A DNA stretch of 64,000 nt from assembly GCA_013298125.1 (NCBI GenBank), contig JAAFJP010000016.1:62001-126000 (forward strand), read 5' to 3'. Positions within the stretch are counted from its first letter, which is position 1, and each line of letters starts with the position of its first letter. The notes beneath the pieces are model-generated. The model was not told the DNA's origin and searched no databases. It saw only the letters and a list, made by a program, of their open reading frames with translations. The stretch comes from Cytophagales bacterium (GTDB taxonomy: Bacteria; Bacteroidota; Bacteroidia; Cytophagales; Spirosomataceae). Positions 15,057 to 23,589 of this stretch are shown here, piece by piece. The position numbers and the translations under genes were made by a program.

Positions 15057-17093
15057 ATGAATTACAAACAATTACCGATTTTCCTACTCGCAGGGGCAAT
15101 GATGCTCTCTTGCGATAAATCAAAAACCACTCAAACGGATGCTCCAACGACCTTTCTGGATTTATCTGGACGAGATACAACCGTCAATCCCGCCGATGAT
15201 TTCTTCAAATACATGAATGGCAATTGGATTAAAAACACTAAAATTCCAGATGACCAATCGGGTTGGGGTTCATTTTATACTTTGTCGGAAGAAAACCTCA
15301 AAAAGACCAAAGCGGTATTAGAAGAAGCCGCCGCCTCAAATGCTTCATCAGGAAGTTTAGAACAAAAAATTGGTGATTTCTATGCTTCGGGCATGGACAC
15401 TGTTGCTATCGAAAAACGTGGTTCTGAACCCGTAAAAGCGGATTTCGCTAAAATTTCTGCCATCAAAGATTATGAAGGCTATTTGGATTATGTCTCGAAT
15501 AATGAAAATAATCGTGGAGGTGCTTTATTTAGTTTTTATGTAGGAACGGACGATAAAAATTCGTCTAAAAATATGGTTTCGTTCTATCAAGGTGGAACGG
15601 GATTGCCTGAAAAAGATTATTATTTCAAAACGGATTCTGCAACGTTGAAAATCCGAGATGCTTATTTGAAATACATCAAAACGCTCTTTACGCTCGTGGG
15701 TACGGATGAGAAGGTGGCTACGCAAACTGCCAATAATATTTTGGCTTTTGAAACCAAATTGGCAAAGTCGCACAAGTCACCCGTAGAGTTGCGTGACCCT
15801 ATCAAAAATTACCATAAATATGCTGTTTCTGAATTATCGAAAGTCTATGGTATGGATTGGAAAAAGTTTTTGGAAAATATGACCATCAAAACCGATACCG
15901 TCTTGATGGGTCAACCAGAATACTATACGGCAATGGGTAAATTGTTGGAATCAACGCCCATCGAAACCTTGAAAGATGTAGAGAAATTTGCCTTGTTGAA
16001 TAATACTTCTTCGTACTTAAATAAAGCCTTTGGAGATGCTCGTTTTGAGTTTTTTGGAAAGACTTTGAATGGTCAAAAAGTACAATCTGAACGTTGGAAA
16101 AAATTGGCAAATCAGACTGATGGAGGGCTTGGAGAACTTTTAGGGCAACTTTGGGTGAAAAAACACTTCACACCAGAAGCAAAAGAGAGGATGTTGGAAT
16201 TGGTAACAAATTTGAAAAAAGTATATCGTTCTCGCATCGAAAAATTGGATTGGATGTCGGCAGAAACTAAGGCGAAGGCGTTGGTGAAGATGGATAAAAT
16301 TATTCAGAAAATTGGGTATCCAGACAAGTGGAAAAACTTTGATGATGTTGATGTAAAACGTGATACGTACTTTGAGAATGCACAGGCTGTTGGTCGTCAT
16401 TCGTACAAAGAAATGATTGAGAAATTGGCAAAACCTGTGGATAAAACCGAGTGGGGCATGACTCCGCCAACGGTGAATGCTTATGCCAATCCAGCTTTCA
16501 ATGAAATCGTTTTTCCTGCGGGGATTTTACAGTTTCCGTTCTTTGATAATGCTGCCGACGATGCTATTAATTACGGCGGTATCGGGATGGTGATTGGACA
16601 CGAAATGACGCACTTATTTGATGATCAAGGTCGCCAGTATGATGCCGAGGGAAATTTGAAAGATTGGTGGAAACCAGAGGATGCCAAAAAGTTTAACGAA
16701 AAGTCGAAAGTGGTTGTAAATCAATACAATAGCTTCACGATGTTTGGCAATATGCACGTAAATGGTGAATTGACTTTGGGCGAAAACTTGGCAGATGTTG
16801 GAGGAATTGCCATTGCGTATGAGGCTTTCAAGTTGACCAAACAAGGACAAGGAAATGAGAAAATTGACGGCTTAACGCCCAACCAACGTTTCTTTATGAG
16901 TTTTGCCCAGATTTGGCGAATCAAAAACCGAGAAGAAACCATGCGTGTACGCCTCACGACAGACCCACACTCGCCCGAAGAATTCAGAATCAACGGACCT
17001 CTGAGAAATTTTGAGCCATTTTATAATACATTCAATGTAACGGAAAAAAATAAATTGTTCTTGGCGGCGGATAAGAGGGCTAAGGTTTGGTGA
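15057..17093 (+). CDS. M13 family zinc metallopeptidase (neprilysin/PepO-like) lipoprotein
   Basis: A 678-residue secreted peptidase. The start at ATG 15057 is preferred over the upstream TTG at 14937 because it opens a lipoprotein signal peptide (MNYKQLPIFLLAGAMMLSC, Cys at residue 19). The N-terminal M13 domain begins with LDLSGRDTTVNPADDFFKYMNGNW. The C-terminal catalytic domain has NAYANPAFNEIVFPAGI, the zinc site VIGHEMTHLFD (HExxH), and GENLADVGG supplying the third ligand and the ExxxD motif. Length and motif order fit PepO-type enzymes, which cut small peptides in the periplasm. It is flanked by inverted repeats on both sides and reads alone. Confidence 0.95.
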   Translation: MNYKQLPIFLLAGAMMLSCDKSKTTQTDAPTTFLDLSGRDTTVNPADDFFKYMNGNWIKNTKIPDDQSGWGSFYTLSEENLKKTKAVLEEAAASNASSGSLEQKIGDFYASGMDTVAIEKRGSEPVKADFAKISAIKDYEGYLDYVSNNENNRGGALFSFYVGTDDKNSSKNMVSFYQGGTGLPEKDYYFKTDSATLKIRDAYLKYIKTLFTLVGTDEKVATQTANNILAFETKLAKSHKSPVELRDPIKNYHKYAVSELSKVYGMDWKKFLENMTIKTDTVLMGQPEYYTAMGKLLESTPIETLKDVEKFALLNNTSSYLNKAFGDARFEFFGKTLNGQKVQSERWKKLANQTDGGLGELLGQLWVKKHFTPEAKERMLELVTNLKKVYRSRIEKLDWMSAETKAKALVKMDKIIQKIGYPDKWKNFDDVDVKRDTYFENAQAVGRHSYKEMIEKLAKPVDKTEWGMTPPTVNAYANPAFNEIVFPAGILQFPFFDNAADDAINYGGIGMVIGHEMTHLFDDQGRQYDAEGNLKDWWKPEDAKKFNEKSKVVVNQYNSFTMFGNMHVNGELTLGENLADVGGIAIAYEAFKLTKQGQGNEKIDGLTPNQRFFMSFAQIWRIKNREETMRVRLTTDPHSPEEFRINGPLRNFEPFYNTFNVTEKNKLFLAADKRAKVW

Positions 17094-17275
17094 TTGGTTG
17101 ATTGGTTACTGGTTTATTAGTTACTGGATGATTGGTTTATTGAATATAGGTTTTTTTCAGAAGAATCCGAAAGAGAATTTTCCATTTACTAATATCCAGT
17201 TCCTAATAAACCGATAAACCAGTAACCAATAAACTAATAAACCAGTAACCAATCAACCAATAACTAATAAACCAA
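17094..17275. repeat. Large inverted repeat of TTGGTTACTGG words between convergent genes
   Basis: The left arm is built from repeated words such as GATTGGTTACTGGTTTATTA; the right arm is the mirror image (AATAAACCAGTAACCAATCA words). It starts at the stop codon of the M13 gene. Its right end runs into the last codons of the DGK-type gene, supplying that gene's TAG. Confidence 0.85.
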
Positions 17276-17611
17276 AATAACCCCCGCCACCGCCAAAGCC
17301 GCAAATACAAACAACAAAACAGCCCCAGCGGCAATGTCTTTTGCCTTTTTGGCTAATGGATGAAACTCTGGGGAAACTAAATCTACGACTGCCTCAATGG
17401 CAGTATTGACCGCTTCGAGAGCCAAAACGCCTCCCATCGTGAGGATAAGAGCGAGCCATTCACCCTCGGTTAAGTCCATTTTCAACCCAACGACAACTAC
17501 GAAAACGATTGCCAATAAATGAATCCGAAAGTTATTTTCAGATTTTATTAAGGTTAATATGCCTCTGAATGCGTGTGGGACGCTTTTTATGAATTTTTGT
17601 GGGTTGAGCAT
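17264..17611 (-). CDS. Diacylglycerol kinase family protein (DgkA/UdpK-like)
   Basis: A 115-residue integral membrane kinase of the prokaryotic DgkA family, which phosphorylates diacylglycerol or undecaprenol. Marks are the amphipathic start FIKSVPHAFRGILTLIKSENNFRIH, three membrane helices, EAVNTAIEAVVDLV (the ExxNTAIE active-site motif) and HPLAKKAKDIAAGAVLL. In E. coli the corresponding Glu and Asn residues bind metal and ATP. The ATG at 17611 is preferred; the longer frame begins with TTG at 17632 and overlaps the upstream gene. The last residues (LVY-stop) are encoded inside the palindrome 17094-17275. The gene follows 17616-18326 by 4 bases, suggesting cotranscription. Confidence 0.9.
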   Translation of the reverse strand: MLNPQKFIKSVPHAFRGILTLIKSENNFRIHLLAIVFVVVVGLKMDLTEGEWLALILTMGGVLALEAVNTAIEAVVDLVSPEFHPLAKKAKDIAAGAVLLFVFAALAVAGVILVY

Positions 17612-17615
17612 CTGA

Positions 17616-18326
17616 TTAGTTAGTCTTTCCAAAAATATAAAAAATGCCTAATGACCAATTGGATGGATTGATATTAAATGAGATATTGTTTGACGAAAAA
17701 TCAGAATTTAAAACTTTACCATATTCGTAGTTTAAATAATTCAATCCACCAATATCTAATTGAAAACCAAAGTGTTGGAAAGGAATAAACAGTACCTGTG
17801 AACTCAAATTTGAATAAAAATATGTAGGTTCAAAATTCGATATTTGACTTGTCTGTGTTGGTAATGACGTAGGTTGTGAAATGATAACAGGTAGAGGAAT
17901 TGATCTTGAATTAATATCAAATTTGCCTAATCCAGATTTTAGATTTATGTTCCACCATATATTTTTACTAATATTTATGTAATATTTTGCCTGAACAAAA
18001 CCACTAACTCCTTGACTTTTAGAGGTCACAAAAGATGAAGTCATTGAAAATTGAGGTGCAAATATATTTTCATAATTAGTTGTTGTTAATGAATAGCCTA
18101 TCCCTCCACCAATTATAAATTTGTTACTAATTGCATAATTTATCTCAGGAATAAAGTTTAATGTTGAAGAGTTAGAATTGGTGGATGAAAAATTTGTGAC
18201 ATTGGACTTGAAGTTATTGTTATTAGCATTAATGCTCCCCCCAAGTATCCAAGAACCTTTTTGTATTTGACTGAATGACAAGTTATTAGCTAAAATAACG
18301 AGTAAAATGGCGATAGATTTTTTCAT
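17616..18326 (-). CDS. Outer-membrane beta-barrel protein
   Basis: A 236-residue exported protein with signal peptide MKKSIAILLVILANNLSFSQ. The mature sequence is rich in Asn and Ser with amphipathic strands and Gly turns (GSWILGGSINANNNNF, FIIGGGIGYSL, SGFVQAKYYIN, and a strand-like end NWSLGIFYIFGK), typical of the OmpW/OMP_b-brl type of Bacteroidota barrels. No specific function. It follows the exosortase/DUF1361 cluster by 49 bases and precedes the DGK-type gene by 4, so it may be part of a long leftward transcript. Confidence 0.78.
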   Translation of the reverse strand: MKKSIAILLVILANNLSFSQIQKGSWILGGSINANNNNFKSNVTNFSSTNSNSSTLNFIPEINYAISNKFIIGGGIGYSLTTTNYENIFAPQFSMTSSFVTSKSQGVSGFVQAKYYINISKNIWWNINLKSGLGKFDINSRSIPLPVIISQPTSLPTQTSQISNFEPTYFYSNLSSQVLFIPFQHFGFQLDIGGLNYLNYEYGKVLNSDFSSNNISFNINPSNWSLGIFYIFGKTN

Positions 18327-18375
18327 TGTGTATATTTGTTTAAGTGTTTGAAAACTGTTGTAAAGATACTAAAAA

Positions 18376-19035
18376 TCACTCCTCCCTCAAATGAATCAAA
18401 CTATAAAACATCCAATAAGCCAAGCCGATGAAAAGTGAAAATTCAAAGGTCATCAAGATTGCCGTTGGGTTTTTGACGGAGTGCAACATATATCTCAAAA
18501 GACTAAACGGATGCACGAAAAAATCCCAAGAATTCCAACGTTCTACTCTGCCCAAAAAGATGCCATAACCCGAAAGGAAAATTGCCCCAAAGGTGAAAAA
18601 GTTGCTCCAATTCAGGGAAAAAAGCTTCGTCCAGACCTTCTGAATCCAATAAAGTGATAATAAGCCACACGCCAAACTCACGAAGGCATACATGAAAATC
18701 ATGATTTGATAATGCCAATAAGTATTCCCCGAGAGTGATTGCAAATGTACCAAATCCGTAATAATGTAAGGTGAATTTGGAAAGAAAAGCAACCATAATA
18801 AGCTGGCTATCAGCACTTCCCATTTTTGGAGAGCATTTATCTGTACTTTCTTTTCGAGCCAAACTACGATAAAAATAGGCACCCAAGCCAGAAACAAATT
18901 CCAATTGATGCCCCACAAAGCCAAATTGTGAGTGAGGATACTTTTGAGAATAAAAAGCCCAACGGCAGCACCTGACATCAAGCCCAAGGTGAATAAAACT
19001 CTAAAACGATTGATAGGGATATTTAAGATTTTCAT
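18376..19035 (-). CDS. DUF1361 domain membrane protein
   Basis: A 219-residue multi-pass inner-membrane protein. The DUF1361 pattern is recognisable: NLFLAWVPIFIVVWL, LWLLFFPNSPYIITDLVHL (the conserved FFPNxPYxxTD motif) and GRVERWNSWDFF near residue 168. About six to seven helices are visible. The family has no assigned activity. It directly follows the exosortase gene (16 bases) on the same strand; I infer from the spacing that it belongs to the same transcription unit and may help process or export the exosortase substrate. Confidence 0.85.
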   Translation of the reverse strand: MKILNIPINRFRVLFTLGLMSGAAVGLFILKSILTHNLALWGINWNLFLAWVPIFIVVWLEKKVQINALQKWEVLIASLLWLLFFPNSPYIITDLVHLQSLSGNTYWHYQIMIFMYAFVSLACGLLSLYWIQKVWTKLFSLNWSNFFTFGAIFLSGYGIFLGRVERWNSWDFFVHPFSLLRYMLHSVKNPTAILMTFEFSLFIGLAYWMFYSLIHLREE

Positions 19036-19051
19036 TTGTTGTTTTTGTTAA

Positions 19052-20470
19052 TTAGTTAATATGATTCATTACTTCACTCTTCAAATCCGCTTCCGAATTT
19101 GCTGTTACATTCACCAACTGAAAAGATTTATTATTTAAAAATGAACTCCATCGCCAAGTTAATTGACTGTTTGTGAGCATATTACCATCCGTAAACCACC
19201 AAGCGGTTATTAATTTTTCGTTTCCTTTTGTGAGAAATCCCGTATAAATTTTATGTCCATTAACGAGTTCTTCATCAATATTTTTGAGTTCATAACCACT
19301 CCCTCGCCAACAGAATAATGGGCTATGTTCTACTGAATAAAACGCTGGAATTTCTTTAATATAAATCAATGTTTTGGCAGTTCTAATTTGTTGTACATCA
19401 AACTTTTTCAAGACATTTGCAGACTCATTTTGTTGTCGATTTCTGATATTTTCCATGCCTGAAATGATGATAAAACTGATGAAAATGGATAAAAAAAGGT
19501 GTAAGATTAACCTCACCCGAAGCGTCGGTCGCCCCAGCCTCTCTCTCGTGGAGAGGGGAGTATTCACCAGCAAAAGCTCCCCTCTCCACGGGAGAGGGGC
19601 TGGGGGTGAGGTTACTGAGGTTACAAACACCTTCCCTATCAAATACGACAAAGGCACACACACATAAACCAAAAAACACAACAACCCAATGATCTCATGA
19701 AAAGGATTTTCGGGTGTAATTTTCAGAATAATCAATAGCATCATTCTGAAAAAATTATTCAAAATATTAATCCCAAACGTCAGAATAAGTATCAAAATAG
19801 TCCATAAATCGGGGAGATTTCTTTGTGTTTTTTTCTGATAAAATGCTATCAAAAATATACTCATCATCAGCGATACACCCATCATTTCTAAGCCCATACA
19901 GGCGGGTTCGACGCTAAAATCTGAGCCATTCAAGACGATATTATTTCCCGAAACTTGAATATCAAACTGACAAAATCTTAATAATTCTCCCACGGAACGA
20001 CTCAGCCATATTCTTATCGGGAAAGTAAAAACTTCTGATAAGTATCTGAATATCATAGAGATAGTAAACAAAAGAGCAATCGGCAAAATGGTTAATCGTG
20101 TCCGTAAACTCTCAAAAGCAAATGCCAAAGCCATCACCGCTAACCAATAATAAAGCGTAACTATCGACAAATACCAACAAGCAATCGCAAGCAAAACCAC
20201 CACAACCAACCAACGATTGGAACGACTATTTTTAGCATTTGAAGTCCAGACGTAGGGCAATAAAAGGAAGCCAATTATTACGCTAAAATTTAGGTTCAGA
20301 TTTGAACGTAATGATATGTAAATGAGGAGGATGGCGTAGAGGAGGATGGGTAAAAGTGAGTACCTCACCCCCAGCCCCTCTCCTTCTGAGAGGGGAGTAT
20401 TCGTCCGAGAAAAAACTCCCCTCTCAGAAGGAGAGGGGTTGGGGGTGAGGTTATTATCTACTAATTCCAT
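19052..20470 (-). CDS. xrtN: Exosortase, XrtN type, with two palindrome-encoded insertions
   Basis: A 472-residue polytopic membrane protein of the exosortase/archaeosortase family. These enzymes are thought to cleave PEP-CTERM-type tails and transfer the protein. The catalytic triad is visible: Cys191 in VEPACMGLEMMG, Arg242 in ILNNFFRMM and His258 in NPFHEIIG. The assignment to XrtN rests on the neighbouring VIT-domain protein with a PEP-type tail. Residues about 7-37 (NLTPNPSPSERG...LSEGEGLGV) and about 286-321 (SPPAPLPWRG...) are encoded by palindromic repeats and are not part of the family core. The first follows the start codon directly, so the original N-terminus may differ. The ATG overlaps the end of the upstream gene by 10 bases. 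Confidence 0.88.
   Translation of the reverse strand: MELVDNNLTPNPSPSERGVFSRTNTPLSEGEGLGVRYSLLPILLYAILLIYISLRSNLNLNFSVIIGFLLLPYVWTSNAKNSRSNRWLVVVVLLAIACWYLSIVTLYYWLAVMALAFAFESLRTRLTILPIALLFTISMIFRYLSEVFTFPIRIWLSRSVGELLRFCQFDIQVSGNNIVLNGSDFSVEPACMGLEMMGVSLMMSIFLIAFYQKKTQRNLPDLWTILILILTFGINILNNFFRMMLLIILKITPENPFHEIIGLLCFLVYVCVPLSYLIGKVFVTSVTSPPAPLPWRGELLLVNTPLSTRERLGRPTLRVRLILHLFLSIFISFIIISGMENIRNRQQNESANVLKKFDVQQIRTAKTLIYIKEIPAFYSVEHSPLFCWRGSGYELKNIDEELVNGHKIYTGFLTKGNEKLITAWWFTDGNMLTNSQLTWRWSSFLNNKSFQLVNVTANSEADLKSEVMNHIN
19509..19613. repeat. Palindromic element inside the exosortase gene (copy 3, with extra segment)
   Basis: AACCTCACCC ... CCAGCCTCTCTC-loop-GAGAGGGGAG and its mirror. The left arm carries a 13-base extra segment (GAAGCGTCGGTCG) absent from the other copies. 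It lies in frame after the catalytic His. Confidence 0.85.
20361..20451. repeat. Palindromic element at the start of the exosortase gene (copy 4)
   Basis: CCTCACCCCCAGCCCCTCTC-CTTCT-GAGAGGGG and mirror with loop AGAAG. It encodes residues about 7-37 of the exosortase. Confidence 0.9.
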
Positions 20471-23004
20471 AACCCTACCTTATTTTTCCTAAAATGATAA
20501 AACAAAAATCCACAAACCAACAAAATCAACGCCCATTCATGTGGTTCAGGCACTGCACCCGATTTTTTGTGGGTGGCATTATCCAAGCTATTTTTGTTCT
20601 TTTTTATATCAAATCTTTCGTAATCCGCCTTCGTTTCCAAGACAATCAAACTCGAAATTGGCGTAACGACATTTCCCAAAACCGCAGTATTCAAAAGACT
20701 ATCTTCAAGCGATTTTTTATCAAAGTAAGTATGCCCAATATTGCTCATTACACGGTTGTAAGCAAACAAACGCAAGATATGGTCGGGAGCATCTGAGACT
20801 TTTGTCGTAGCAATCTCTTGGATATTCATTTGAGCATTTTGAATACTTACAACCGATTGATTTTCAATATTTTGTGCAAATTTATTGTCTCTCAAAATGC
20901 CTTCTAATTTCTGAAAATCACCGTATTCACAACGAATAATTCTGAGTTCTTTGAGTGTTTTTAGGTAGGGTGAAAGGTCGTCAAAAACGAAAGTTCTCAG
21001 ACGTATTTCTTCGTTCGATTTTTTAAAAGATTCCATCAAATCAGTCTCTGATAAATCCTTCAAAAGCGGTGAATTAGTTTTGGATTTCGTAATTAACAAA
21101 GCCGTGTTCAGATCCTTAATTTCACGAACGGGCAACAAGCTAAATTCCTGTTTTTGTAGCTCTTTAATGGTAGATTCTTGATTGTCCTTATTCAACAAAA
21201 TCCATTTATCATTCCAGACTCTAACGTTTTTATTTTGGGCTAAATTGATGATTCTTTCTACGTCAGAACTTGTCCAAGTTTTATCAATATCCAAATAAAT
21301 ATCCTTCCAAATTACAGACTCCGCAACCGCTTTCGTAGGACTGATTTGATAATTTTTATCTTGAAAAGCAAAACTTGTTGTCGCAAATTCAGGAGCATCA
21401 AAACTGATATTCCAATCGCCTTTGTACATTCCTTCATGCTGTATTTTTGTCCCTTCAAACACCGTCCAATCTCTTGAAGAATCTACATTTTTAGGAATTT
21501 TATCAAACTCAATAAACACAGATTCGTCGGTATTTTCAAGTTTTGGACCTTTGAAATAGATGTTTTCGTAAGTCAGTTTTTTTGTTTTTTCTTCAAATAA
21601 AAGCGGAGATGTAAAGCCAACTTTAAACCGTCTATTTTCTTTGGGTGTACATGGGAACACTCTCACAACCAAACGATTACCTTCTTGCCAATGTACCACA
21701 GACGGGTCTCTGTTTTCAACACCTACAATCGTTCTATAGGCAATATCCGCCTTACTTTGGGTGGTCAAAATGCCTGTCTCTTCCTTACCATTTATCCAAA
21801 GTGAAAGCGAAGTAACGGCAGTGCCTTCGGGTACAAAAAAAGTAAAAAGTCCCTCTTCGGTATTCCAACGATTATTGTCACCATTATTGAGAATCGTAAT
21901 CGTTTTTTCGGTGTAAGCTAACCGATATTGTGGGTAAATATGCGTTTGCGTAATGACATCATTCACCCGCAAATTTGCCCCCGACCATAGGCGTTCCTCC
22001 GTGTAATGACGGGCATCAAAACGAGTTTCCAAAATCTTGATTCGCTCCTCTTGACTGAGGTTTAATTTTGGAGCAACAGCACTCGCCACCATCACCAAAG
22101 GGTCGTGACGAAGGAGGTCTTGCAAGCCAAATTGTGGCAAAAAAGAACTGAAACCATCGCCTGTAAATTTTTGGTAAATCAAATCGCTTTTCAAGACTCG
22201 CTCGCTTATCCAATCATCGCCCATTTTTTGAGAAATCTTAACCCACATTGGTACATTTTCCTTGGTAGAAGACACCAAAGTCATCGTTTCGAGACGTTTA
22301 ATTTCCTTAGTTTTTAATGAATAAATGACGATAAACGATACTACCATTACCAATATACTAAGCAAAGAAAGGCTAATGGTTCGTTTCTCAAGCGACCATT
22401 TTTTATATAAAATTCGTCCAAGAGCAATCGCCAAAATTAGTGGAATATAACTATGAAAGGAAACGCCCAAAAATAACATCCCAATAACGCTGACAGGGTA
22501 AAGGGGAATGAGGTAAATGCTAAAATACATCCAAAGCACAAACGAAAACGTCAATAAAAAATAGAGAATAAATCGTAAAATCTTGTTCGTAATTTGTTCA
22601 TCCCAAGCAAATAAACAATTGACTATCAAGGATATACAAACAGCCACCGAAAGCCAATCAGATGATTCATTAAAAACTCCCACGTTACGATTGAGAGCAA
22701 AACAACTCACAATCCACAAACTCCACAGGATTAGAATATGCTTCGATGAATTGATTTTATCCTTTTTCTTGAAAAAATACATCAACCCATTTGTGAATAA
22801 AAGGATGGTGTAACTAATGGCAATAATGAAATTTATGATAAAAACTCCTTGCATCAAATTCCCATTACTCAAATAAAAGGATTTGTAAGAGACAAAAAGT
22901 AATCCCGAAAGCATCAACAAACCGATGCCTATGATGGTCTGATAATCTTGCCCCAAGTATAATTTTGGAGGCTGGTTTTCTGTTGGGTTAATTGATTGTT
23001 CCAT
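20461..23004 (-). CDS. XrtN-system VIT domain protein with PEP-CTERM-like tail
   Basis: An 847-residue protein. The N-terminal 230 residues hold about seven membrane helices. Residues about 315-470 form a VIT (vault/inter-alpha-trypsin) domain (GANLRVNDVITQTHIYPQYRL ... NRLVVRVFPC). The rest is a soluble region of mixed character. The C-terminus has VPEPHEWALILLVCGFLFYHFRKNK: a PEP motif at residues 819-821, one helix and a basic end, as in exosortase substrates. The exosortase gene begins inside the last codons of this one, so the two are translationally coupled. I infer that this is the dedicated substrate or partner of XrtN; the biological role of that system is unknown. Confidence 0.88.
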   Translation of the reverse strand: MEQSINPTENQPPKLYLGQDYQTIIGIGLLMLSGLLFVSYKSFYLSNGNLMQGVFIINFIIAISYTILLFTNGLMYFFKKKDKINSSKHILILWSLWIVSCFALNRNVGVFNESSDWLSVAVCISLIVNCLFAWDEQITNKILRFILYFLLTFSFVLWMYFSIYLIPLYPVSVIGMLFLGVSFHSYIPLILAIALGRILYKKWSLEKRTISLSLLSILVMVVSFIVIYSLKTKEIKRLETMTLVSSTKENVPMWVKISQKMGDDWISERVLKSDLIYQKFTGDGFSSFLPQFGLQDLLRHDPLVMVASAVAPKLNLSQEERIKILETRFDARHYTEERLWSGANLRVNDVITQTHIYPQYRLAYTEKTITILNNGDNNRWNTEEGLFTFFVPEGTAVTSLSLWINGKEETGILTTQSKADIAYRTIVGVENRDPSVVHWQEGNRLVVRVFPCTPKENRRFKVGFTSPLLFEEKTKKLTYENIYFKGPKLENTDESVFIEFDKIPKNVDSSRDWTVFEGTKIQHEGMYKGDWNISFDAPEFATTSFAFQDKNYQISPTKAVAESVIWKDIYLDIDKTWTSSDVERIINLAQNKNVRVWNDKWILLNKDNQESTIKELQKQEFSLLPVREIKDLNTALLITKSKTNSPLLKDLSETDLMESFKKSNEEIRLRTFVFDDLSPYLKTLKELRIIRCEYGDFQKLEGILRDNKFAQNIENQSVVSIQNAQMNIQEIATTKVSDAPDHILRLFAYNRVMSNIGHTYFDKKSLEDSLLNTAVLGNVVTPISSLIVLETKADYERFDIKKNKNSLDNATHKKSGAVPEPHEWALILLVCGFLFYHFRKNKVGLWN

Positions 23005-23097
23005 GTTGGTTTTTGTTGAGATTTTAGGATTGTTTATTTTACGAATAAAATGGTTTTACTTTTAATTGACATGAACTTTGATTGATAAATTTTGTCT

Positions 23098-23193
23098 CCT
23101 GTCATCCCGACAACGGAGGGAACTGATGTTTACTTCCGTCATTCATAATATTTGGGATAATCTGACAGTTCCCTCCGTTGTCGGGATGACAGG
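23098..23193. repeat. Palindromic element with perfect 28-bp arms
   Basis: CCTGTCATCCCGACAACGGA... at 23098-23125 is matched perfectly in inverse at 23166-23193, with a 40-base AT-rich centre. It lies between the VIT gene start and the next membrane protein gene. Confidence 0.93.
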
Positions 23194-23199
23194 GAACTC

Positions 23200-23589
23200 T
23201 TATTCTCTTTCTAACCTTTTGAAATACAGATAGTTATAAGTTATAGCATTACAAATTGAATAGACGTAAAAGAACAAAAAAATGCCAAAACTTTCAGATA
23301 AATTATTGTAAAAATTCGTTCGAGAGTTAGTTTGAAACACAAATATTCCTATTCCTATACATATAAAAGATGCTAAGTTTAGATACACTTTAAACGTAAT
23401 AATCATCCAATTTTCTAAAACTAATAATACAATTTCAACACCTCCTTGTGCAATTATCGCAAAAGTAATTGTGAGTAAATAAATTAAGAAAAACTCTTCT
23501 GGTATTGAAAAATGTGATAATACTATCATTGAAAAACCAATGAATGTAATACTGATAATCGGAGATAAAACTATCGCTTGCACTCTCAT
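23200..23589 (-). CDS. Small multi-pass membrane protein of unknown function
   Basis: A 129-residue hydrophobic protein with four predicted helices (about residues 5-25, 30-55, 65-85 and 98-120) and a short basic C-terminus. No family recognised. Its ATG overlaps the TGA of the DUF4173-like gene (ATGA), so it is translationally coupled to it and probably under the same operator at 25122-25142. The stop lies 7 bases from the 23098-23193 palindrome. Confidence 0.75.
   Translation of the reverse strand: MRVQAIVLSPIISITFIGFSMIVLSHFSIPEEFFLIYLLTITFAIIAQGGVEIVLLVLENWMIITFKVYLNLASFICIGIGIFVFQTNSRTNFYNNLSESFGIFLFFYVYSICNAITYNYLYFKRLERE

Noticed and set aside
23098-23193. Insertion sequence ends
   Set aside because: The perfect inverted arms enclose only 40 bases and no transposase; no target-site duplication is evident.
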